A stretch of DNA of 35,388 bases from Collinsella sp. WCA1-178-WT-3 (M1). Its GTDB lineage: Bacteria; Actinomycetota; Coriobacteriia; Coriobacteriales; Coriobacteriaceae. The notes under the pieces were generated by a model. It saw only the letters and a program-made list of their open reading frames with translations, made no database searches and was not told the DNA's origin. Below are positions 1-7,594 of this stretch, in pieces. Position numbers and translations under genes: made by a program. Where the stretch lies: contig NZ_VUME01000016.1 in the NCBI RefSeq assembly GCF_009696325.1, positions 1 through 35,388 of the forward strand. The letters are read 5' to 3'. Each line of letters starts with the position of its first letter. Position 1 is the first letter of the stretch.

Positions 1-74
1 GGGCAGGGGCTGACGGCCGTCCGGGGCGGTCGGCCAGCGACCACCGGTACGGCTCAATCGTATAGCCGTGCAAC

Positions 75-102
75 GGAAAAGAGCCGCCCTTTCGGACGAC
101 TC
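75..102 (-). terminator. Rho-independent terminator, minus strand
   Basis: On the minus strand GAGTCGTCC (102-94) pairs with GGGCGGCTC (89-81) around a four-base loop, followed by TTTT (80-77). In minus-strand RNA all nine pairs form, two of them as G-U wobbles. The same two positions would be A-C mismatches in plus-strand RNA, so the minus strand is the functional one. It lies about 115 bases after the stop of the minus-strand gene ending at 219 and probably ends that transcript. Confidence 0.6.
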
Positions 103-112
103 AAACTGTAAT

Positions 113-187
113 GGGGCTTTTTTAGCTGCCCCGGCTGGTAATGTGCCGGTTTAGTCGATTAACGGTCGGGGCAGCTAAAAAAGCCCC
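113..187. repeat. Perfect 20-bp inverted repeat with 35-bp spacer
   Basis: The left arm GGGGCTTTTTTAGCTGCCCC (113-132) is the exact reverse complement of the right arm at 168-187. Each arm also begins with GGGGC and ends with GCCCC, so each can fold on its own. The spacer contains a competing CCGGC/GCCGG pairing (131-135 with 145-149). There is no T-tract directly after either outer arm, so this is not a textbook terminator. It lies just after the stop of the gene ending at 219. Confidence 0.8.
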
Positions 188-218
188 GTCCCAAATTAGC
201 TACCCTCGCTGCGGCCGG

Positions 219-1706
219 CTAGTCCTGGGCCTTGATGCTTGGCATCAGAATCTGGGCGAGGTAGTCGGTCTCGAGTTTGGTGGCAGCGTCGGCCTTGCCG
301 TCTTTGCCGACCAGTACGTTCTTGATCTGGCTATAGGTATAGCGGTTGCCGGTTGTAAGCTCGACAAGATCGATGGCCGTGTCCATGGGGTAGGTCGACA
401 CGGGGTCTTGCGTGCGCCCGTTGATGGTCTGGGGCACCACATACGGATAGACGGGGCCGCTGGCGTAGACCGTGTAGCCGTTGCCAAGGCTTGCCGCACC
501 CAAAACCGTATCGCCCTTATCGGGCGTAAAGCTCTCGCCGTCGCGCGCTGCGACAAGCGTCACGATCGGCGTATTGCTGTCGCTGGCAAGATAGATGCAC
601 AGCGTATTGCCGTTTTGCCAAGTCGCGACTTTGCCGTACCACTCAACGGGAATATCGAGCTGATACAGGTTCGTTGCCTTATGCCGAGCATCGGCGTCGC
701 GGGCCGCCTGCGCCTCGCGGGAACTCATGGCATTGACGGCGGCGTCACGGCGCGCGGTTGCCGCCTGCTGGAGCACCTTTGCGACCGCGGCAGAGCTCGT
801 GCCGCCCTCCTCGGCGTACTTGGCCGCGGCATCGATCTGGTCGTCGGTCACCGTGTCTGCCGAAGGTACCTTAAGCTTAAAGGATGCCTGAGCGCTCAGG
901 TCCTGCCCGTCGCTCTTTACGCTAACCTGCGCCTTGGTGGTTGGCACGGTGTAAATGGTACCGTCGGCTGCGATGGGGGACCCAGCGATGGAGAGCGTAT
1001 AGTCGCCAGGCAGCAGCTTAATACCGCGACCGTGCTCGTCAACGTAGAGCGTTTCGCTCACGGAGGAGCCGTCAGAGTCTTGCCCGCTCACCTGCACGGG
1101 AATCTTGGATCCGGTGGAACAGTCGAGCCCTGCGGCATGGACGCCAATCTGCACCGACATCATGGTGTGGGCGTTGACGGCAGCGACGGCGGCCTGTTCT
1201 TGTTGGTATCCGTTCCAAGCGGCATAGCCCGCGCCGCCGGCAACGAGCGCGGCGGCAACGACGCCGGCAACCATCAAATTGCGTCGCTTGGGCGACATAT
1301 TGTGATGGCGAGCCTTGGCTTCGCGTGCCGAGGGAACGGACGGCAGGGGAATATCGCCCATGGCGATGGTCTCGTCGACGGCCGGCGCAGAACCCAGGCC
1401 AGGAAGCTCGCGGGTGAGCGATTCGTCGGTCGGCAAGCTGCCAAGCAGGGCGGTCTCTTCTCCCGAGGCGGATTCCGACTGGACGTCATCCTTGCTATCG
1501 TCCTCTTCGGCTTCGGCCTCGTCAGAAGCGTCTTTGGCGTCGCTGCCTTCGTCCTCAGTGCCTTCGCGCACCTCGTCTTGCGCGTCGACGGCCAAGTCGC
1601 TCAACGAGAGCTCGTCTAGCGCAATCCGGTCAAGGCTCTCCAGGGCCTCGGCACATGCTTCCGCATCCTGGGCCGCATCCTCGCGGCCACGTGTCTCATC
1701 GCTCAT
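219..1706 (-). CDS. Single-pass membrane protein of unknown function with acidic N-terminal region
   Basis: I do not recognise a named family. The protein has 495 residues from the ATG at 1706, chosen because GGGGG sits just upstream (minus strand TTGGGGGATAT) and because the sequence before it is unlike coding sequence. Residues 1-130 are highly acidic and low in complexity (Glu/Asp/Ser/Ala). A basic stretch with the run HHNMSPKRRN follows, then one membrane segment at about 144-164. The remaining 330 residues are predicted to be outside the cell and contain a stretch rich in beta-type residues and an Ala/Arg-rich helical part. The layout (cytoplasmic acidic tail, one membrane segment, large outer domain) resembles envelope or anti-sigma-like sensor proteins, but that is inference. 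It stands alone; the upstream transcript ends at the terminator at 1828-1867. Confidence 0.75.
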   Translation of the reverse strand: MSDETRGREDAAQDAEACAEALESLDRIALDELSLSDLAVDAQDEVREGTEDEGSDAKDASDEAEAEEDDSKDDVQSESASGEETALLGSLPTDESLTRELPGLGSAPAVDETIAMGDIPLPSVPSAREAKARHHNMSPKRRNLMVAGVVAAALVAGGAGYAAWNGYQQEQAAVAAVNAHTMMSVQIGVHAAGLDCSTGSKIPVQVSGQDSDGSSVSETLYVDEHGRGIKLLPGDYTLSIAGSPIAADGTIYTVPTTKAQVSVKSDGQDLSAQASFKLKVPSADTVTDDQIDAAAKYAEEGGTSSAAVAKVLQQAATARRDAAVNAMSSREAQAARDADARHKATNLYQLDIPVEWYGKVATWQNGNTLCIYLASDSNTPIVTLVAARDGESFTPDKGDTVLGAASLGNGYTVYASGPVYPYVVPQTINGRTQDPVSTYPMDTAIDLVELTTGNRYTYSQIKNVLVGKDGKADAATKLETDYLAQILMPSIKAQD

Positions 1707-1827
1707 ATATCCCCCAATGCAATATCGGCTCAACACTGTACCCAAAAATGGAGCCATATAAAGCGCATGCGAAATATAAGATCCGATTTAACCCGAGCGT
1801 ATCGTTCAGCCGCATCCTCGCGGCAGC

Positions 1828-1867
1828 AAAAGGCCCCCGGAACGCGAACGAATCACATTCCGGGGGC
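1828..1867 (-). terminator. Rho-independent terminator after the DUF5692-type gene
   Basis: A ten-base stem GCCCCCGGAA (1833-1842) with TTCCGGGGGC (1858-1867) is followed on the minus strand by CTTTT. It lies about 70 bases after the stop at 1939, so it probably ends the TetR/membrane-protein transcript. Confidence 0.8.
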
Positions 1868-1938
1868 TCTGCAGTGCGTTGAGTTGCGCGGAGCCGGCTA
1901 TGCCGCCTCGTGATCAAGCGATGTTTGCGTCAGGCGCG

Positions 1939-2946
1939 TTACTCGGCGTGCGCGTAATCAACCTTGGCGCGACGGGCAGTGGCCTTCTCCCAATCGCTGG
2001 TGCCCTCAAAGACATCCTGCTTGTAGGGATTGCGGCCGAGCTTCTTGGCGCGGTAGGCGACGTAGATGATCGCGGCGATGTTGGCGACCAGTGCGACGAT
2101 CGAGACCGCGGTGGCGGCGCCGGGGTCGAGCGTGGAGTGCGTCACAAAGATGGACTCCTCCTGGAAGTAGGGGAACACCTGGGCAAACATGCACCAAATG
2201 GCCAGCGTAAAGGCGCGGTTCTGGATCCAGCCGCCCTTGTTCCAGATAAAGGCGGCGACGGTGGGCGCCAGCAGCAGCGCAAAGCCGCAGAACCAGGAGT
2301 GGGTGGGCAGGCAGTTGTAGGTGTAGCAGAAGTTCCAGATGTCGTAGGCGATGATGTAGACCCAGGTCATGTCGGGCCACAGCATGTCGGTCTTGTCCTC
2401 GGAGGCGTAGACGCTCCACCAACCGGTCATGCAGAAGATGTTGATGATACCGGCGATGCCGTTGAACACGTTGTTCCAGCCGGCCAGCTGCGTAGCACCT
2501 TCGGAGGTGACCCAGGTGGACTCGCCCAGGACAAAGAAGTGATAGGCGCTCTCAAAGTCGGACACGACGGCGATCAAGATGTTGATGGCGACGATCACAA
2601 ACGGCCATGCGCGGAACCAATGCGCCTTGCCGATCTTGCCCCACTGGTACTTAATGGCAATGAAGCCCCAGCAGCCGGCCAGCGCCGCGTATACCTTGGC
2701 GTAATGGAACCAGCTGTTCTGGTATACATGGGTGGGGTTGGTGAGCGCCCACTCGGCACCCTGCGAAACGCCGACGGCGATGGCGATGCAGTAGATGGTC
2801 ATGGCCAGCGGAGCCACGCCAAAGATGATGGCCGCGCCGAGCTTGGTACGGCGGCCGACCTCGTTGAGTACGATCAAGCCGATAAAGACCATCGCCCAGC
2901 CGGCCCAGTGGATAAGGGTATCGCTACCCCAAACATCGAACAGCAT
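1939..2946 (-). CDS. Multi-pass membrane protein, DUF5692-like
   Basis: The protein has 335 residues, very hydrophobic and rich in tryptophan, with roughly eight to nine likely membrane segments: near residues 8-28, 36-60, 83-100, 112-130, 160-178, 190-210, 215-235, 245-262 and 278-300. The C-terminal 35 residues are charged and cytoplasmic in character. From memory it resembles the uncharacterised DUF5692 family seen in Coriobacteriia; this needs a profile search. The start at 2946 has a good ribosome site (GAAAGGAG). It lies 62 bases after the TetR gene on the same strand and is probably co-transcribed with it, opposite a flavin/iron-sulphur oxidoreductase. A membrane partner or transporter for that enzyme's substrate is a reasonable guess, but nothing in the sequence fixes the substrate. 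Confidence 0.8.
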   Translation of the reverse strand: MLFDVWGSDTLIHWAGWAMVFIGLIVLNEVGRRTKLGAAIIFGVAPLAMTIYCIAIAVGVSQGAEWALTNPTHVYQNSWFHYAKVYAALAGCWGFIAIKYQWGKIGKAHWFRAWPFVIVAINILIAVVSDFESAYHFFVLGESTWVTSEGATQLAGWNNVFNGIAGIINIFCMTGWWSVYASEDKTDMLWPDMTWVYIIAYDIWNFCYTYNCLPTHSWFCGFALLLAPTVAAFIWNKGGWIQNRAFTLAIWCMFAQVFPYFQEESIFVTHSTLDPGAATAVSIVALVANIAAIIYVAYRAKKLGRNPYKQDVFEGTSDWEKATARRAKVDYAHAE

Positions 2947-3008
2947 GCTGCTCTCCTTTCATACGCCCGCGGCCCCTCTTCCGTCGCGGGCAGTTTGGCC
3001 AAATGTCA

Positions 3009-3671
3009 TCAGTTCCTGGGCTTGCGCTCGGAATACTTGGCGGTGTAGCCCTCGATGTGGAGTGTCGAGGCGATAATCTCCTTAACCGTCTCGTCGGGCA
3101 CATCGGGGTGCGTGCGGATGTACATCAACAGCCCCATGATGAGGGTGTAAAACGTCTCGTAGACATGGTCGATGCGCAGGTCATGATGGGCGACAAAGTC
3201 CACCACGGTGGTGTCGCAGATGTATTGTGCCACGCGCTGGACCACGTTGTGCAGAAAGCCGCCGTAGAGCGCGCCGCTGCTCGAGGTGAGCGTGCTCGGC
3301 AGCTCGTGGCCGCTCACAACCAGGCGCTTAAAGAGCGGGGCGACGGTGTCGAGTGCGCCCTCGATATCACCGACGGTGCGGCTGGCATTCCACTGCTCGA
3401 GCTCGGAGATAAAACCGTCGATTGCCTCGTCCATGACGGCGGTGACGGCGGCGTCCATGTCGACGAAGTAGTGGTAGAACAGCGAGCGCGTGCAGCCGGC
3501 TCGCTTGGTCACGGCCGAGACGGATAGATGGGACACGCCCAGCTCGGAGCTCACGGCGCGCACGGCGGCGAGAATCTCGCGACGGCGCTCGTCACCTGTC
3601 AGGCGCTTTGCCGCGCTGTCGGGCGTGGGGACGGCGTCGGCCACAGGGGTGCTCGCTGCGTTATCGCTCAT
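3009..3671 (-). CDS. TetR-family transcriptional regulator
   Basis: The protein has 220 residues. After a short Ala/Pro-rich N-terminus, a TetR-type DNA-binding domain spans about 27-80, with the helix-turn-helix around SVSAVTKRAGCTRSLFYHYF. The Phe-Tyr-His-Tyr-Phe ending of the recognition helix is typical of the family. The rest is a helical ligand-binding and dimerisation domain. The start at 3671 is chosen over the ATG 18 bases upstream because AAAGGCGG is well placed for it. Two tandem TTGAC-type palindromes lie 60-100 bases upstream, so it probably represses itself, the downstream membrane gene and the divergent oxidoreductase. The ligand is unknown. Confidence 0.92.
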   Translation of the reverse strand: MSDNAASTPVADAVPTPDSAAKRLTGDERRREILAAVRAVSSELGVSHLSVSAVTKRAGCTRSLFYHYFVDMDAAVTAVMDEAIDGFISELEQWNASRTVGDIEGALDTVAPLFKRLVVSGHELPSTLTSSSGALYGGFLHNVVQRVAQYICDTTVVDFVAHHDLRIDHVYETFYTLIMGLLMYIRTHPDVPDETVKEIIASTLHIEGYTAKYSERKPRN

Positions 3672-3730
3672 GCGCTTGCCGCCTTTCATCCGTTTGGGCC
3701 CGACCGTTCGCCTAATAGTCTTGAATATTG

Positions 3731-3745
3731 TTGACGGTTCGTCAA
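3731..3745. promoter_or_regulatory. Operator palindrome 1 for the TetR-family regulator
   Basis: TTGACGGTTCGTCAA is a perfect six-base-arm palindrome with a three-base centre. It lies between the divergent TetR gene and the oxidoreductase gene, where TetR-family operators are normally found. Assignment to this regulator is inference from position and symmetry. Confidence 0.75.
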
Positions 3746-3753
3746 TACTATTT

Positions 3754-3768
3754 TTGACATAATGTCAA
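3754..3768. promoter_or_regulatory. Operator palindrome 2 for the TetR-family regulator
   Basis: TTGACATAATGTCAA is a perfect palindrome with the same TTGAC...GTCAA outline as the one at 3731-3745. The two centres are 23 bases apart, about two helical turns, so two dimers could bind on one face. A candidate plus-strand -10 hexamer, CATAAT (3758-3763), lies inside it, which would make bound repressor block RNA polymerase. Confidence 0.75.
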
Positions 3769-3860
3769 CAATGGCGGGTGAACGGCATGGGGGCATGCCC
3801 GGCCTGCAAAAAAGAGGGGTGCTGCGGCCTCGTCGGGCTGCGGCAAGAGAAGGGACAACC

Positions 3861-6638
3861 ATGATTCTCAACGGACCGGGAATTAGCTACACCGAGCCCG
3901 ACATCGGTTCGGAGTTCGTGCCGCCGCTGCCGGAGCATCCGCGCGAGGCCATTGTCAAGCTGTGCGAGCATTGCACCAACCGTCTGCTGCATCGCGACGA
4001 GCTGCTGGGCTACGAGTACTGGTCGTTTGCCGAGGCCGCAACCGACGAGCAGGCCGAAGTGCTCTGCAAGATGAAGATGCGCCGTCCCTATACGCTGCCC
4101 GAGATGGTCAAGCTCACCGGCATGCCCGAGGCCCAGATCGAGAAGATGCTCGACGACATGAGCTACACGGGCCTGCTCGAGTACAACTGGGAAAATCCCG
4201 AGCGCGCCAAGCAGTGGGTGCTGCCCATGCTGGTACCGGGTTCCGCCGAGTTCCTCAACATGCGCGTGAACCAGCTCGAGGAGCATCCGGTCTATGCCAA
4301 GTTCTTTGAGCAGGCGTCCAAGGGGCCGCTGTCCAAAGCCACGCCGATGGTGCCGCCCGGAGGCGCCGGCATCGGCATGCACGTCATTCCGGTCGAGAAG
4401 GCTATCGATGCTTCGAGCACCTCGGTGCCGATCGAGCATATCGAGCATTGGCTCGACAAATACGAGGGCAAATATGCCGCCAGCACCTGCAGCTGCCGCG
4501 CGAGCCGTCGTGTGATGGGCGAGGGCTGCGCCGACGACCCCGCCGACTGGTGCATTGCCGTGGGCGATATGGCCGACTATGTGGTTGAGACCGACCGCGG
4601 CCATTATGTGACGCGTGAGGAGGTCTATGACATCTTGCGCCAGGCCGAGGACAACGGCTTTGTGCACCAGATCACCAATATCGACGGCGAGAACAAGATC
4701 TTCGCCATCTGCAACTGCAACGTCAACGTGTGCTACGCCCTGCGCACCTCGCAGCTGTTCAACACGCCTAACCTGTCGCGCTCGGCCTATGTCGCCAAAG
4801 TCGAGAAGGACAAGTGCGTGGCCTGCGGTCGCTGCGTTGAGGTGTGCCCGGCCGGTGCCGTCAAGCTCGGCCAGAAGCTCTGCAGCAAAAAGGCCGGCGG
4901 ACAGGTGCCCGAGTATCCGCGCCAGGAGCTGCCCGATGCCACCAAGTGGGACCACACCAAGTGGTCGCCCAACTACCGCAACGACAACCGCATCGAGACA
5001 CACGATTCCGGCACCGCGCCCTGCAAGACGGCCTGCCCCGCGCACATTGCCGTTCAGGGCTATCTGAAGCTCGCGGCGCAGGGCCGCTATGACGAGGCGC
5101 TAGCGCTCATCAAGCGCGAGAACCCGCTGCCCGCTATCTGCGGCCGTGTGTGCAATCGCCGCTGCGAGGATGCCTGCACTCGCGGTCGCGTGGACGAGGC
5201 CGTGGCCATCGACGAGGTCAAGAAGTTTATCGCCCAGCGCGATCTGGATGCCGCGACCCGCTATGTCCCACCTGTGGTGACCCCGACGCGCGCCGGCGGC
5301 TTCGACCAGAAGATCGCCATCATCGGTGCCGGTCCGGCCGGCCTGTCCTGCGCTTTCTACCTGGCCGAGAAGGGCTACAAGCCCGTCGTGTTCGAGAAGA
5401 ATGAGCGTCCGGGCGGCATGCTCACCTATGGCATTCCCAGCTTTAAGCTGCAGAAGGATGTTATCGAGGCCGAGGTCGAGGTCATTCGCCTGATGGGCGC
5501 CGAGTTCCGCTATGGCGTGGAGGTCGGTCGCGATGTGACGCTCGACGAGCTGCGCGAGCAGGGCTTTAAGGCCTTTTATGTTGCCATTGGCTGCCAGGGC
5601 GGCCGCCTCGCCGGTATTCCGGGCGAGGATGCCGAGGACGTGACCGTGGCCGTCGACTTTTTGCGCAAGGTCAACAGTGGCAAGATCGACGCGCTGCCCG
5701 GCCGCACCATCGTGGTGGGCGGCGGCAATGTGGCTATCGACGTCGCGCGCAACGCCTGCCGCCTGGGTTCCGAGCACGTTGAGATGTTCTGCCTGGAGAG
5801 CGAGGCCCAGATGCCCGCCAGCGAGGAGGAGCGTCGCGAGGCCGTTGAGGACGGCGCCCACATCAGCTGCGGCTGGGGCCCCAAGGAGGTCCATCTGGAC
5901 GAGGCCGGTCGCGTATGTGGCATTACCTTTAAGCGCTGCACGCGCGTCTTTGACGACGAGGGCCGTTTTGCGCCCGAGTACGACGAGAACGACCTGCGTC
6001 GTGTCGACGCCGACCGTGTGGTCATGTCGATCGGTCAGTCCATCGTGTGGGGCGACCTGCTGGCTGGCTCCAAGGTGGAGCTTGGCCGTGGCCAGGGTGC
6101 CCTTGCCGATCCTCAGACCTACCAGACCGCCGAGCCCGACATCTTTGTGGGCGGCGACGTCTACACCGGTCCGAGCTTTGCCATCAACGCCATCGCTGCC
6201 GGTCACGAGGCCGCCGTGTCCATCCACCGCTTTGTGCAACCGGGCTCCACGCTCACCATCGGCCGCAACCAGCGCCGCTACATCGCGCTCGATCGGGACG
6301 ATGTCGTGATTGAGAGCTATGACAACGCGAGCCGCGAGGTTGCCCACGTGGACCGCGAGCGCGAGAAGGCCGCGCCGTTTAGCGAGTACGTCGAGACCTT
6401 TACCGAAGAGCAGGTGCGCGCCGAGACCGCCCGTTGTCTGGGTTGCGGCGCCTCGATCGTCGACCCCAACAAGTGCATCGGCTGCGGTCTGTGCACCACC
6501 AAGTGCGCGTTCGACGCCATCCACCTGAATCGCGACCGCCCCGAGTGCTCCACGATGGTCAAATACGAGCAAAAGCTCCCCAGCTTGGGCAAGTACGCGC
6601 TCAAGCGTGCCATCAAGATCAAATTCGGGAAGAAGTAA
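3861..6638 (+). CDS. Multidomain FAD/NAD(P)H and iron-sulphur oxidoreductase (GltD-like)
   Basis: The protein has 925 residues and is predicted to be a cytoplasmic electron-transfer enzyme. Residues 31-110 include a Cys pair and a winged-helix-like segment. Cys-rich motifs follow (CSCR at 210-213; Cys 284, 286, 291). A 4Fe-4S ferredoxin motif uses Cys 319, 322, 325 and 329. A GltD-type N-terminal iron-sulphur domain has Cys 388, 392, 427, 431, 435 and 439. FAD binding is shown by GAGPAG (489-494), NAD(P)H binding by GGGNVA (620-625), and a C-terminal ferredoxin region by Cys 859-882. The family moves electrons between NAD(P)H and iron-sulphur partners; the substrate is unknown. The ATG at 3861 is preceded by AAGGGA; an upstream in-frame ATG lies inside the operators and is rejected. 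It is not glutamate synthase itself, because no large subunit is nearby and it has a 380-residue extra N-terminus. Confidence 0.88.
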   Translation: MILNGPGISYTEPDIGSEFVPPLPEHPREAIVKLCEHCTNRLLHRDELLGYEYWSFAEAATDEQAEVLCKMKMRRPYTLPEMVKLTGMPEAQIEKMLDDMSYTGLLEYNWENPERAKQWVLPMLVPGSAEFLNMRVNQLEEHPVYAKFFEQASKGPLSKATPMVPPGGAGIGMHVIPVEKAIDASSTSVPIEHIEHWLDKYEGKYAASTCSCRASRRVMGEGCADDPADWCIAVGDMADYVVETDRGHYVTREEVYDILRQAEDNGFVHQITNIDGENKIFAICNCNVNVCYALRTSQLFNTPNLSRSAYVAKVEKDKCVACGRCVEVCPAGAVKLGQKLCSKKAGGQVPEYPRQELPDATKWDHTKWSPNYRNDNRIETHDSGTAPCKTACPAHIAVQGYLKLAAQGRYDEALALIKRENPLPAICGRVCNRRCEDACTRGRVDEAVAIDEVKKFIAQRDLDAATRYVPPVVTPTRAGGFDQKIAIIGAGPAGLSCAFYLAEKGYKPVVFEKNERPGGMLTYGIPSFKLQKDVIEAEVEVIRLMGAEFRYGVEVGRDVTLDELREQGFKAFYVAIGCQGGRLAGIPGEDAEDVTVAVDFLRKVNSGKIDALPGRTIVVGGGNVAIDVARNACRLGSEHVEMFCLESEAQMPASEEERREAVEDGAHISCGWGPKEVHLDEAGRVCGITFKRCTRVFDDEGRFAPEYDENDLRRVDADRVVMSIGQSIVWGDLLAGSKVELGRGQGALADPQTYQTAEPDIFVGGDVYTGPSFAINAIAAGHEAAVSIHRFVQPGSTLTIGRNQRRYIALDRDDVVIESYDNASREVAHVDREREKAAPFSEYVETFTEEQVRAETARCLGCGASIVDPNKCIGCGLCTTKCAFDAIHLNRDRPECSTMVKYEQKLPSLGKYALKRAIKIKFGKK

Positions 6639-6645
6639 TGAGGTT

Positions 6646-6667
6646 CCGCCGTTCTAACGAACGGCGG
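6646..6667 (+). other. Hairpin after the oxidoreductase gene
   Basis: CCGCCGTTC (6646-6654) pairs perfectly with GAACGGCGG (6659-6667) across a TAAC loop, seven bases after the oxidoreductase stop. There is no T-tract, so it may protect the 3' end of the message or act as a weak terminator rather than a standard one. Confidence 0.5.
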
Positions 6668-6836
6668 CACTGCCGACGCTGCGCGGCGCCCAGATACCCC
6701 ATCTTGCCCCTCAACTGCGGCACCGCGGGCGAAAGCCCAGCGGACGCCTTGTTTCGGGGCAACCTGGGGTACCTGGATCGCCGCTCGCTGATATATGGAT
6801 TGACATCGTATCAACCGCTGCAGAAGGGTTTTCGCC

Positions 6837-7256
6837 TTGCATGAATTGGGAATCGTTTACCACATCATTCGCGATGTCGAGAACGTGGCGCGCGCCAATG
6901 GCGTGAGTCGCGTTTCGAGCGTCACGCTGCTGCTGGGCGAGGTCTCGGGCGTCGTTCCCGACTTGCTGCTCGACGCTTGGCGCTGGGCGGCAGATAAAAA
7001 GCCTATCACCGAGGGCACGGAGCTTATCGTGGAGCCTGTCGAGGCCGTGACGCATTGCGAGGCGTGCGGCCGTAACTATGCGACGGTCGAGCACGGCAAG
7101 ATCTGCCCCCATTGCGGTAGCGGCGAGACATACCTGCTGCAGGGCCAGGAGGTCATGATCAAGCAGATCGAGACCCCCGACGAGGACCCGGCAGACACTG
7201 TTCCCGATGACCCCTCCGACGCCGTCGACGCCGCTAACCCTCTCCACATCGCCTAA
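6837..7256 (+). CDS. hypA: HypA-like nickel chaperone for hydrogenase maturation
   Basis: The protein has 139 residues. HypA delivers nickel to [NiFe]-hydrogenase (or urease) assembly together with HypB. The N-terminal His2-Glu3 nickel site is present, and the zinc site is Cys74-x2-Cys77 and Cys90-x2-Cys93. The start is a TTG at 6837: it gives the required MHE N-terminus and has AGAAGGG eight bases upstream, while the nearby ATG at 6841 is out of frame. The protein is about 20 residues longer than usual because of an acidic Asp/Pro-rich tail (113-139). It lies 198 bases after the oxidoreductase on the same strand. No hydrogenase structural gene or other hyp gene is in the window, so its client must be elsewhere. 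Confidence 0.85.
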   Translation: MHELGIVYHIIRDVENVARANGVSRVSSVTLLLGEVSGVVPDLLLDAWRWAADKKPITEGTELIVEPVEAVTHCEACGRNYATVEHGKICPHCGSGETYLLQGQEVMIKQIETPDEDPADTVPDDPSDAVDAANPLHIA

Positions 7257-7594
7257 CATCCAATGGCTACATGGGCTAGAGTTCTAAAGATATTTGCTTC
7301 GGTTAGTCAAGTCATGTCTGTTTAAACAAAATGGCGGCAGCACAAGCGCATTCGCGCTTGCCTAAAATCGATATTAATGACCAGCCTGCTTGTATCTGTA
7401 AAATGAATGGCTTGATAAGTGACGCCTTGGCGTGTAATCCGTCAAAAAGCAGTAACGTAATCAACTTGTAACAGACCTAGACGTTTAAACAAATTATCCA
7501 ATCATTCGCATTTTTCTCTATAATTTTACAGGACGAACAGGTATACTCCTTTCATGTCGTGTAGGAAATACGTAGACAAAGAGGAGGTTATGTG
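7257..7594 (+). promoter_or_regulatory. AT-rich control region upstream of the mannose-family PTS genes
   Basis: No gene is visible in this 338-base, unusually AT-rich stretch. It contains a perfect -10 hexamer TATAAT (7519-7524) without a recognisable -35, which suggests an activator. GTTTAAACAAA occurs twice (7320-7330 and 7483-7493), each with a palindromic GTTTAAAC core; the second copy lies where a -35 or activator site would be. A small hairpin CAAGCGC/GCGCTTG (7343-7360) could be a weak end signal for hypA. I found no sigma-54 type -24/-12 element. Confidence 0.55.
7519..7524 (+). promoter_or_regulatory. Candidate -10 box for the PTS operon
   Basis: TATAAT matches the consensus exactly, and a start near 7531 would give a leader of about 64 bases. 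No TTGACA-like -35 occurs at 15-19 bases upstream (the sequence there is ATCCAA), so the promoter probably needs an activator. Confidence 0.5.

Larger units (their letters stand above)
1..218. other. Left-edge intergenic stretch with terminator and inverted repeats
   Basis: No convincing gene is visible here. Short open frames running in from the left edge (stops at 63-65 and 109-111 on the plus strand) could be the tail of an upstream gene, but nothing supports either one. The stretch holds a minus-strand terminator hairpin (75-102) and a perfect 20-bp inverted repeat (113-132 and 168-187), listed separately. Confidence 0.5.

Noticed and set aside
3861-6638. Glutamate synthase small subunit
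   Set aside because: The core resembles GltD, but there is no large subunit nearby and the long Cys-rich N-terminus and C-terminal ferredoxin are not part of GltD.
7257-7594. Sigma-54 promoter for the PTS operon
   Set aside because: No TGGCAC-N5-TTGC element is present, although such promoters drive mannose PTS genes in some Firmicutes.
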